From assembly GCA_001874335.1 (NCBI GenBank), contig MPDE01000007.1, positions 1-64,000 on the forward strand: a DNA stretch of 64,000 bases, given 5' to 3'. Each line of letters begins with the position of its first letter. The stretch's first letter is position 1. Position numbers and translations under genes: made by a program. The stretch comes from Bacteroidetes bacterium MedPE-SWsnd-G2 (GTDB taxonomy: Bacteria > Bacteroidota > Bacteroidia > Flavobacteriales > Flavobacteriaceae). The notes beneath the pieces were generated by a model, which was not told the origin of the DNA, searched no databases, and worked only from the letters and a program-made list of their open reading frames with translations. This document shows positions 45,258-51,952 of the stretch, piece by piece.

Positions 45258-46214
45258 TTAAACTGCTTTATTATTCGATTTTAATTCTTGTTTTTCGGCA
45301 TGAGCCATTGCTGCATCACGCACCCATTGCCCATTTTCCCAGGCAGAAACACGAGCGTTTAAACGCTGTTTATTACATGGTCCGTGGCCTTTAACTACTT
45401 GCCAAAATTCATCCCAATCTATTGGTCCGAAATCATAACCTTTTTTCTCTTCATTCCATTTTAAATCTGGATCTGGAATTGTAAGGCCAATTAATTCGGC
45501 TTGAGGTACAGTTTGATCTATAAATTGCTGACGTAACTCATCATTAGTTTTACGCTTTAACTTCCACTTCATGGATTGGGCTGTATGTACAGATTTATCA
45601 TCTGTAGGACCAAGCATCATTAAAGCTGGCCACCACCATCTGTTAAGCGCATCTTGAGCCATTTCTTTCTGCTTCGGATCTCCTTCTGCTAATTTTAGCA
45701 TAATTTCAAATCCTTGTCGTTGATGAAAACTCTCTTCCTTACACACACGAACCATTGCTCTTGCATAAGGTCCAAACGAAGTGCTACATAACGGCACTTG
45801 ATTGATAATAGCTGCACCGTCTACTAACCATCCAATTGCACCAATATCTGCCCATGTGATAGTTGGGTAATTAAAAATACTCGAATACTTAGCTTTTCCG
45901 GTATGCAGTTGCTCATATAATTCTTCTCGAGAAATCCCTAAGGTTTCACAAGCACTGTATAAATATAAGCCGTGACCACCCTCATCTTGAACTTTTGCTA
46001 AAAGCGCAACTTTACGTCTTAGTGAAGGCGCTCTAGTGATCCAGTTTCCTTCAGGTAACATCCCAATAATTTCAGAGTGCGCATGTTGTGACATTTGTCT
46101 AATATGCGTTTGTCTGTATTTTTCAGGCATCCAATCTTTAGGCTCAATTTTCTCATCTCGTGCAATACGAGCTTCAAATTGGGCTTCTAAATTTTTTATT
46201 TGTTCTTCACTCAT
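45258..46214 (-). CDS. paaA: Phenylacetyl-CoA epoxidase catalytic subunit PaaA
   Basis: A 318-residue ferritin-like diiron protein that epoxidises the aromatic ring of phenylacetyl-CoA. Iron-ligand signatures are visible in '[15 protein letters not shown]' and '[20 protein letters not shown]'; '[20 protein letters not shown]' and '[16 protein letters not shown]' are family blocks. Length matches E. coli PaaA (309). It follows paaE by 42 bases. Confidence 0.97.
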   Translation of the reverse strand: MSEEQIKNLEAQFEARIARDEKIEPKDWMPEKYRQTHIRQMSQHAHSEIIGMLPEGNWITRAPSLRRKVALLAKVQDEGGHGLYLYSACETLGISREELYEQLHTGKAKYSSIFNYPTITWADIGAIGWLVDGAAIINQVPLCSTSFGPYARAMVRVCKEESFHQRQGFEIMLKLAEGDPKQKEMAQDALNRWWWPALMMLGPTDDKSVHTAQSMKWKLKRKTNDELRQQFIDQTVPQAELIGLTIPDPDLKWNEEKKGYDFGPIDWDEFWQVVKGHGPCNKQRLNARVSAWENGQWVRDAAMAHAEKQELKSNNKAV

Positions 46215-46256
46215 TCTAGTATTGATTTTAGTGAATTTTATTTTTTAGGTTTGATG

Positions 46257-47330
46257 TTAAACATCAAAATCTACTTTTACTTTTTCGCTTGTTGGTACGG
46301 CTTGACAACTAAGTACAAAATTGTTAGCAACTTCAGATGCTTCTAAGGCATAGTTAACCTTCATCTCTACTGTACCTTCAACCACTTTACATTTACAGGT
46401 ACTGCACACACCACCTTTACAGGCAAATGGTAAATCTGCTCCTGCTGCTAATGCACCATCAAGAATATTATCGTAATCTTCTTCCATGATAAAATGGAAC
46501 TCCTTACCACCATCTATTATAGTAACGTCTGTCCCTTCAACTTTATGTTCCAGAACTTCAGATATTTGAGCATTTGAAGCATCGTTATCTCCAGAATAAA
46601 ACAATTCGTAATGAATTTTTTCTGAAGGCATTCCTGCAGCAACCAATTCGTCTTTAATCAAAAAGATCATTTCTTTAGGTCCGCAAATAAAGCAGTCTGA
46701 AGTATCCTCAACATCAATAAATGTTTTGGTTAGGATTGCCAATTTTTCAGTATCAAACCTTCCATTTAAAAACGGAATATCGCGTTGTTCTTTGGTCAAA
46801 AAGTAAAACACTTGGAATCTTCCAAAAAACTCATTTTTAAGACGCTCAATAGCTTCTTTAAAAATTATTGATTTTACGGTTTGATTCACATAAAACAACT
46901 TGAATGTGCTGTTAGGCTCTTTTGTGAGATGTGTTTTTATAATCGATAGAAGTGGAGTAATCCCACTTCCTGCAGCAAATGCAATGTAATTATTACTTGC
47001 CTCTGCATTGACATCAACAAAGAAATTACCTGAAGGTTCCATCACATCTAAGTAGTCTCCAGCTTGTAGTTTTGTGTTTGCATATGTCGAAAACACACCG
47101 CCCGGAATTTGCTTAATCGCAACCCTAAGGATATTATCCAAAGGACTTGAACACAAGGAATACGACCTTCTTACATCTTCGTCATTAATAGATTGACGCA
47201 ATGTTAAATGCTGTCCTTGGGTAAATTGAAAATTAGATTGTAAATCTTCAGGAACTTCAAAAGTTACGACACTGCAACTTTTAGTTTCTTTATATATATC
47301 TGATATTTTTAGCGAATGAAAATCTGCCAT
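46257..47330 (-). CDS. paaE: Phenylacetyl-CoA epoxidase reductase PaaE
   Basis: A 357-residue reductase from the ATG at 47330. A TTG at 47378 would add 16 residues, but lies between the -7 box and operator, so I rejected it. It has an FAD-binding domain ('RRSYSLCSSP'), an NAD(P)-binding domain ('IAFAAGSGITPLLSIIK', 'CFICGPKEMI') and a C-terminal plant-type [2Fe-2S] ferredoxin ('PFACKGGVCSTCKCKV' plus a later Cys in 'LSCQAVP'). It passes electrons from NADPH to PaaA. It is the first structural gene after the regulator, with the operator directly upstream. Confidence 0.96.
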   Translation of the reverse strand: MADFHSLKISDIYKETKSCSVVTFEVPEDLQSNFQFTQGQHLTLRQSINDEDVRRSYSLCSSPLDNILRVAIKQIPGGVFSTYANTKLQAGDYLDVMEPSGNFFVDVNAEASNNYIAFAAGSGITPLLSIIKTHLTKEPNSTFKLFYVNQTVKSIIFKEAIERLKNEFFGRFQVFYFLTKEQRDIPFLNGRFDTEKLAILTKTFIDVEDTSDCFICGPKEMIFLIKDELVAAGMPSEKIHYELFYSGDNDASNAQISEVLEHKVEGTDVTIIDGGKEFHFIMEEDYDNILDGALAAGADLPFACKGGVCSTCKCKVVEGTVEMKVNYALEASEVANNFVLSCQAVPTSEKVKVDFDV

Positions 47331-47349
47331 TATTGATTTGGTATTAATT

Positions 47350-47369
47350 AAACTAACAACTGTTAGTTT
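47350..47369. promoter_or_regulatory. TetR-type operator between tetR and paaE
   Basis: Two perfect nine-base inverted arms, AAACTAACA and TGTTAGTTT, around a two-base centre (AC). The site lies 20-39 bases before the paaE ATG and starts six bases downstream of a perfect -7 box, where a bound repressor would block initiation. Size and symmetry are typical of TetR operators, and a TetR gene is immediately upstream. Confidence 0.8.
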
Positions 47370-47375
47370 GGTAGA

Positions 47376-47383
47376 CAAATTTA
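47376..47383 (-). promoter_or_regulatory. Perfect -7 box of the paa operon
   Basis: TAAATTTG on the minus strand, an exact TAnnTTTG match, placing the transcription start at about 47370, right at the palindrome. No TTG at the usual -33 distance. Confidence 0.5.
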
Positions 47384-47399
47384 CAAAAAACTTTTAAAT

Positions 47400-47969
47400 T
47401 TAAATGTTAATACCGTTAATCAATACCGAAGCCAAATCTTTAGACAATTGTTGCGGCGAAACATCCTCTTTTTTAGGGATCCAAATGTATAATGATCGCA
47501 ATGTAGAAAGCATAGAAAACAACATAACTTCAACGTTACCTTGAGAAAATTCTTCAGAAGCAATGCCCTCTTCAATTATAGCTCTAAAATTTTTTTCATA
47601 ATTAGACCTTAGCTCTAAGTAATAATTGAGCTCGTCTTCTAAATGCATCCAGTCATTATTCAATGCGGCCATACCAAACGTATTGCCTGCTGTGATATCA
47701 ACATGCAATTGGATAATCTGTTTTAACTTTTCAACATTACTAAGCTCAGCATTTCTTATAGCAGCCATTTTATCGGTGAAGGTTTCGGCCAGAGAAATAA
47801 TTATGTCTTTTAAAATATCTTGCTTAGAGGTGATATGGTTATACAAGCTCGCTGCCTTAATACCCATGACTTTAGCAATATCCCTCATGGTAACAGCACT
47901 ATAACCTTTTTCTTTAAACAATTTTGCAGCTGTAGTTATAATTTCCTGTTTCCGAGATTCTATTTTCAT
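47400..47969 (-). CDS. TetR/AcrR family transcriptional regulator, probable Paa repressor
   Basis: A 189-residue TetR protein. The N-terminal HTH is 'IITTAAKLFKEKGYSAVTMR' followed by 'DIAKVMGIKAASLYNHITSK'; the rest is a helical ligand-binding domain of unknown specificity. It lies on the same strand as the Paa genes and directly ahead of paaE, with the operator between them. TetR-type PaaR repressors relieved by phenylacetyl-CoA are known from other bacteria (for example Thermus), so phenylacetyl-CoA is the likely effector here; this is inference. Confidence 0.85.
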   Translation of the reverse strand: MKIESRKQEIITTAAKLFKEKGYSAVTMRDIAKVMGIKAASLYNHITSKQDILKDIIISLAETFTDKMAAIRNAELSNVEKLKQIIQLHVDITAGNTFGMAALNNDWMHLEDELNYYLELRSNYEKNFRAIIEEGIASEEFSQGNVEVMLFSMLSTLRSLYIWIPKKEDVSPQQLSKDLASVLINGINI

Positions 47970-48006
47970 ATATAAATTTGGTAAAAGACGAAGTTAAATA
48001 AATTAC

Positions 48007-48043
48007 TTACAATGTAAATTAAAAAATTTGTAACTGATGTTAC
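48007..48043. repeat. Two inverted repeats in the tetR-rhodanese divergent gap
   Basis: TTACA-A-TGTAA (48007-48017) and GTAAC-TGAT-GTTAC (48030-48043) lie in the 126-base gap between tetR and the rhodanese gene. They could be regulatory sites for either gene. They differ from the paa operator and their significance is unknown. Confidence 0.35.
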
Positions 48044-48095
48044 TTTACAAGTCTAATTTAATTCAGACATTTGACATAACAAAAAAGAAAAGCTT

Positions 48096-48407
48096 ATGGG
48101 ATTATTTGATTTTTTAAAAGGAAATAAATCGAAATTAATTGAAGATTTTAAACAACGAGGTGCACTTGTTTTAGATGTAAGAACAGTTTCTGAATATAAT
48201 TCTGGTCACATTAAAAACTCGAAAAACATTCCATTACAGAATATTAATGGCAGTATTGAAAAAATAAAAGGATTCAACGCTCCTATAATTACATGTTGCG
48301 CAAGTGGGATGCGGTCATCTAACGCAGCTTCTATATTAAAACGACAGGGTATTGAAGTGGTTAATGGCGGCGGGTGGCAATCGCTATCTAAAAAATTAAA
48401 ACCTTAA
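48096..48407 (+). CDS. Rhodanese-like domain protein
   Basis: A 103-residue single-domain rhodanese. 'GALVLDVRTVSEYNSGHIKN' is the conserved entry strand and helix. The active-site loop 'CASGMR' (68-73) gives catalytic Cys68 and the CX4R anion-binding loop. It would carry sulfane sulfur or act as a thiosulfate/polysulfide sulfurtransferase. There is no signal peptide, so it is cytoplasmic. The 3' end overlaps the convergent DUF4230 gene by 12 bases. Confidence 0.88.
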   Translation: MGLFDFLKGNKSKLIEDFKQRGALVLDVRTVSEYNSGHIKNSKNIPLQNINGSIEKIKGFNAPIITCCASGMRSSNAASILKRQGIEVVNGGGWQSLSKKLKP

Positions 48408-49007
48408 TTCTTCTAATTCTGCAATAGACTTAAATATCTGGGTTTTATAGACAATTGTCCAATGTTCAGATCGCCCAACTAATAGCAATTTAGACAATTC
48501 TGAAACCAATCTGTTTTGACCATTTTTCACCAATTTCGAATCTTCAATTTTTTGCTTTAAAGACTCCTTCACATTAGCCTTTACTTTATTATAGTCTTCT
48601 GTAGTAAAGGGGTTAAAAAAATCGTCTTGAATGTCGTAATACTCAAATTCGGGGTGAATTTTTAATTCGTAATCAGGTAGATTTAATAATTCAATGGTTT
48701 TCAAGTTTTCATCTACTTTAAAGTCTATCTGGCTCAAATCATAGATTACAGCTACTTCGGCGTTTACAACCACAATGGCCTTTTTATCAGCTTCATAAAA
48801 ATCACCAAACATAGCCTTTGTGTCTTCATAGGTGTATACTTGACTAAACTGACCTTCGTTCACTACCAATTTACCAACTTGGCTCCATTGCTTCATCAAC
48901 AAATTTGAGCGTTCTTCAACTCCTGAAGATTCCGGATTTGAAGAACAAAACTTAACACCCATAAAAATGACTACCACAATTAATAGGATGTTAAGTTTCT
49001 TTCTCAT
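48396..49007 (-). CDS. DUF4230 protein
   Basis: A 203-residue protein with an N-terminal membrane anchor or signal (7-20, followed by 'VKFCSS') and a DUF4230 domain: 'KLVVNEGQFSQVYTYED', 'VVVNAEVAVIYDLSQIDFKV', 'IELLNLPDYELKIHPEFEYY' and a C-terminal amphipathic helix. Function unknown; it probably sits in the envelope. It lies just downstream of gldC (5-base gap), so it may be part of the gldB-gldC transcript. Confidence 0.75.
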   Translation of the reverse strand: MRKKLNILLIVVVIFMGVKFCSSNPESSGVEERSNLLMKQWSQVGKLVVNEGQFSQVYTYEDTKAMFGDFYEADKKAIVVVNAEVAVIYDLSQIDFKVDENLKTIELLNLPDYELKIHPEFEYYDIQDDFFNPFTTEDYNKVKANVKESLKQKIEDSKLVKNGQNRLVSELSKLLLVGRSEHWTIVYKTQIFKSIAELEELRF

Positions 49008-49012
49008 TTTTA

Positions 49013-49339
49013 TTACTGTTTTTTAAGCTCTAATTTTTCAGCAAAATAATCACAAAAATCTTTCATTGTTGCGGTCATTTTTTCATCTTGAGTTGCACGT
49101 TGAAACGTATCACTCATTGCGACTAAGGTTTGGTGAAAAAATTGTTTCATTTCGTCAACTGGCATGTCTTTTGTCCAAAGATCAATTCTCAGTGTTTCTT
49201 TTGCTTGATTATCCCAAACAGACAACAGCATTGCCTTTGCTTCAGCATCAGAAATCCCACCATCTTTAGCCGTCCAATTTAGTTTTTCTGGAATTCTATT
49301 TTCATCCAGCTCTATATTTAATTCAATTTTAGATTTCAT
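49013..49339 (-). CDS. gldC: Gliding motility protein GldC
   Basis: A 108-residue cytoplasmic protein of the GldC family ('IELNIELDENRIPEKLNWTA', 'ISDAEAKAMLLSVWD', 'LRIDLWTKDMPVDEMKQFFH'). In Flavobacterium johnsoniae GldC is needed for full gliding motility and its gene adjoins gldB, as here (5-base gap). The biochemical role is unknown. Confidence 0.93.
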   Translation of the reverse strand: MKSKIELNIELDENRIPEKLNWTAKDGGISDAEAKAMLLSVWDNQAKETLRIDLWTKDMPVDEMKQFFHQTLVAMSDTFQRATQDEKMTATMKDFCDYFAEKLELKKQ

Positions 49340-49344
49340 CTGTA

Positions 49345-50310
49345 TTATTCAGTTTTCTTAGGTTTATATTTTGCACGCTCAAAAATAGTAAGCGCATCCA
49401 TTTGCATGACTTCTAAAGGTGAAGTCTCGTTATTTTCTATAAATGATTTTACGATTTGCCAACCAATAAATTGACCAATCCTTCCAGGCGATTGATTATC
49501 CAACTCCAAGTAAAACTTTGAAAATGGCCCAGGGTTAATAAATCTGTTAGGTAATTTACTGTTGGTACTATATAGCATTTCACGCTCTATAAAATAGCCC
49601 CAAATGTAGGCTTCGTTATCAAAAGCCCAATCTAATTGTGATTGAGAATAACCTATCTTATCGGCATCAGATTTAAAAGGAATCATTAAATCTTTAAAAT
49701 ACAATTGCTTTCCAGCAAATATCATTTCATCTAATAAAGACTTTCTACTGGATTGAAAATTGTATGTTTTCGCATAACTATCTGCCAAATCACATACAAT
49801 TTGAGACTTATTAAAATTCTGTTTAATGTATGACTGAATACCTTGATAAAACCTATGATCAGATCCTAAATACGTATCCAATGCAATAACATTAATAGTA
49901 TCGGTTACAATTGTTTTATTTCTATAATCAACATCTGAAGTAACTGTAATCACCCTTGGCACATTAAACGTTTTATCGTAGTACTTTAAATGTTGATACA
50001 ACTGTTTAATCTCTTCCTTTTCAACAGAAAATTCCTGAAACGTTTGTCCAACTTCAAAGGTTAATTCATTTTGAAGTGAATCATTCATGCGTTTAACCAA
50101 CAACGAGTCTGGCATTAATGCCGAAAACATAAATGGATACTCTGCTTTTAAATCTGCTAACTCTTCCGGCTTCGCATTTCCAAATATTTGGTCAAAACGC
50201 TCAATCTTAAAATCGACAGGGATTTTAGATATTTCTATTTCGGTTTTATTCTCATCTGTACACGAATACAAGGCGAATAAAAGTAAAATCAAGTAAAACT
50301 TTGAATTCAT
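49345..50310 (-). CDS. gldB: Gliding motility lipoprotein GldB
   Basis: A 321-residue lipoprotein (signal ending LYSC, Cys 17) of the GldB family ('DFKIERFDQIFGNAKPEEL', 'YPFMFSALMPDSL', 'DTYLGSDHRFYQG', 'QSPGRIGQFIGWQIVKSF'). It is required for gliding in Flavobacterium johnsoniae and acts at the envelope. It is the first gene of the gldB-gldC-DUF4230 run, divergent from nadE, with a perfect -7 box at 50366-50373. Confidence 0.93.
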   Translation of the reverse strand: MNSKFYLILLLFALYSCTDENKTEIEISKIPVDFKIERFDQIFGNAKPEELADLKAEYPFMFSALMPDSLLVKRMNDSLQNELTFEVGQTFQEFSVEKEEIKQLYQHLKYYDKTFNVPRVITVTSDVDYRNKTIVTDTINVIALDTYLGSDHRFYQGIQSYIKQNFNKSQIVCDLADSYAKTYNFQSSRKSLLDEMIFAGKQLYFKDLMIPFKSDADKIGYSQSQLDWAFDNEAYIWGYFIEREMLYSTNSKLPNRFINPGPFSKFYLELDNQSPGRIGQFIGWQIVKSFIENNETSPLEVMQMDALTIFERAKYKPKKTE

Positions 50311-50365
50311 AAAAACTTCAAGTGCTTATTACTATTACATTATTGGTTTGTTTATTTTTGTTATG

Positions 50366-50373
50366 CAAATGTA
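50366..50373 (-). promoter_or_regulatory. Perfect -7 box before gldB
   Basis: TACATTTG on the minus strand (exact TAnnTTTG), about 55 bases before the gldB ATG, in the divergent gldB-nadE gap. No well-placed -33 TTG. Confidence 0.4.
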
Positions 50374-50401
50374 CTATACTTTGTACTAAATCTTTAATAA
50401 A

Positions 50402-51190
50402 ATGCAAATAGAAAACGTCACAGACCATATTGTAAATTGGTTAAAAGAATATGCTTTAAACGCTAAAGTAAACGGATTTGTTGTTGGGGTTTCTGGCGGA
50501 ATTGATTCTGCTGTAACTTCAACCCTATGTGCTAAGACTGGATTAGAGGTGCTTTGTATTGAAATGCCCATTCATCAAGCCGAAAGTCACGTTTCTCGAG
50601 CCCAAGAACATATTGCCTTTTTAAAACAAAATTTTAATAATGTTTCGGACATTAGAACCAATTTAACTCCGGTTTTTGAAGAATTTAAAACCGAAGTATC
50701 ACTTGACGGCAACGAAGACACCGTAAACATGGCCCTTGCAAACACAAGAGCACGATTGCGCATGACTACCTTATATTACTATGCGGGATTACAAGGTTTA
50801 TTAGTTGCTGGAACAGGAAACAAAGTTGAAGATTTTGGCGTTGGGTTTTACACAAAATATGGGGATGGTGGTGTTGATTTAAGCCCTATTGCCGATTTAA
50901 TGAAATCTGAAGTATATAAGCTTGCAAAACATCTAAATGTCCCACAATCTATTCAAGTCGCAAAACCAAGCGATGGGCTTTTTGGTGATGCCCGAAGTGA
51001 CGAAGACCAAATAGGTGCCTCTTACCCAGAATTAGAATGGGCGATGGAAATGCAATCTCAAAATAAAATTCCTACAGATTTTGTAGGAAGAGAGCGAGAG
51101 GTGTTTGAAATCTATATCAGTTTTAATCACAGAAATAGTCACAAAATGAGACCAATACCCGTCTGTGAGATACCAAAAGCACTTCGTTAA
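50402..51190 (+). CDS. nadE: NAD+ synthase, ammonia-type
   Basis: A 262-residue single-domain NAD synthase with the PP-loop 'VVGVSGGIDSAVTS' (Ser31-Gly-Gly-Ile-Asp-Ser), 'LLVAGTGNKVEDFGVGFYTK' and 'KPSDGLFGDARSDEDQIGAS'. It amidates deamido-NAD with ammonia and ATP. It lacks the N-terminal glutaminase domain of longer NadE proteins, so it depends on free ammonia. Its neighbourhood with gldB-gldC is seen in other flavobacteria. Confidence 0.97.
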   Translation: MQIENVTDHIVNWLKEYALNAKVNGFVVGVSGGIDSAVTSTLCAKTGLEVLCIEMPIHQAESHVSRAQEHIAFLKQNFNNVSDIRTNLTPVFEEFKTEVSLDGNEDTVNMALANTRARLRMTTLYYYAGLQGLLVAGTGNKVEDFGVGFYTKYGDGGVDLSPIADLMKSEVYKLAKHLNVPQSIQVAKPSDGLFGDARSDEDQIGASYPELEWAMEMQSQNKIPTDFVGREREVFEIYISFNHRNSHKMRPIPVCEIPKALR

Positions 51191-51211
51191 AAACACAAAA
51201 AATGTTAATTT

Positions 51212-51234
51212 GTAACCTATCTTTTAGGTTTTTT
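51212..51234 (+). terminator. Weak terminator after nadE
   Basis: AACCTA / TAGGTT stem with a five-base loop followed by a T-run, 24 bases past the stop. The stem is only six pairs. Confidence 0.5.
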
Positions 51235-51322
51235 CATTATTTTTGTTTGCGAAATCTCTCTCATTTACAATTAGTTGACAAGTAGCTGTAAATGAATTTA
51301 TTAATTAATTAATACGATTATT

Positions 51323-51952
51323 ATGATAAAGGTATTGGTAGTTGACAACCATCCTATTGTAAGAGCCGGGTTTGAACTCATGTTTAAAGATGATGAAGAA
51401 GTCCAGGTTGTAGGAACCGCAGGAAGCGGTATTGAAATTTTTGAATTTGTAAGAAGACATCAAGTTGATCTTATTGTGTCAGAAATTGATTTACCAGAAT
51501 TAAATGGCATCACTGCATTAAGAGCCATTAAGAAAGAACATAAAGACCTTAAGGTAATTATGTTTAGTTATCACCCAGAAGAAATATACGCAATAAGTAC
51601 ACTAAAAGCTGGTGCATCGGCTTACGTATCTAAAACCGTATCTACTGATGTGATAAGAGAAGCTATTATTAAAGTGCATAATGGAGGCGTTTACTTAAGC
51701 GATAAAATGGCTAAGTACTTAACTTTTGACGATTCTAAAAAATCGACAACACGTATGTACAAAAGACTTTCTACTCGTGAAGTTGAAGTATTAAAACTTT
51801 TATCTTCAGGTAAAAAGAACAAAGAAATAGCTATTGAGTTAGGTATTAACGAAAAAACAGTTAGTACTTATAAAGCCAGATTATTTAAGAAGCTAAATGT
51901 TACCAACTTGGTAGATTTAATTCACCAGGCAGAACATTTAGAATTAAACTAA
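51323..51952 (+). CDS. NarL/LuxR-type response regulator with atypical receiver
   Basis: A 209-residue protein: receiver domain (about 1-120) and LuxR HTH (about 147-205, 'LSTREVEVLKLLSSGKKNKE', 'LGINEKTVSTYKARLFKKLN'). The acidic pocket is Asp8-Asn9 and Lys104 is present ('YVSKTVS'), but the phosphoacceptor position in 'DLIVSEIDLPELNG' is Glu54 and not Asp. A Glu there often mimics the phosphorylated state, so activation by a histidine kinase is doubtful. No kinase gene is nearby. The stop overlaps the end of the convergent dnaG by four bases. Confidence 0.88.
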   Translation: MIKVLVVDNHPIVRAGFELMFKDDEEVQVVGTAGSGIEIFEFVRRHQVDLIVSEIDLPELNGITALRAIKKEHKDLKVIMFSYHPEEIYAISTLKAGASAYVSKTVSTDVIREAIIKVHNGGVYLSDKMAKYLTFDDSKKSTTRMYKRLSTREVEVLKLLSSGKKNKEIAIELGINEKTVSTYKARLFKKLNVTNLVDLIHQAEHLELN

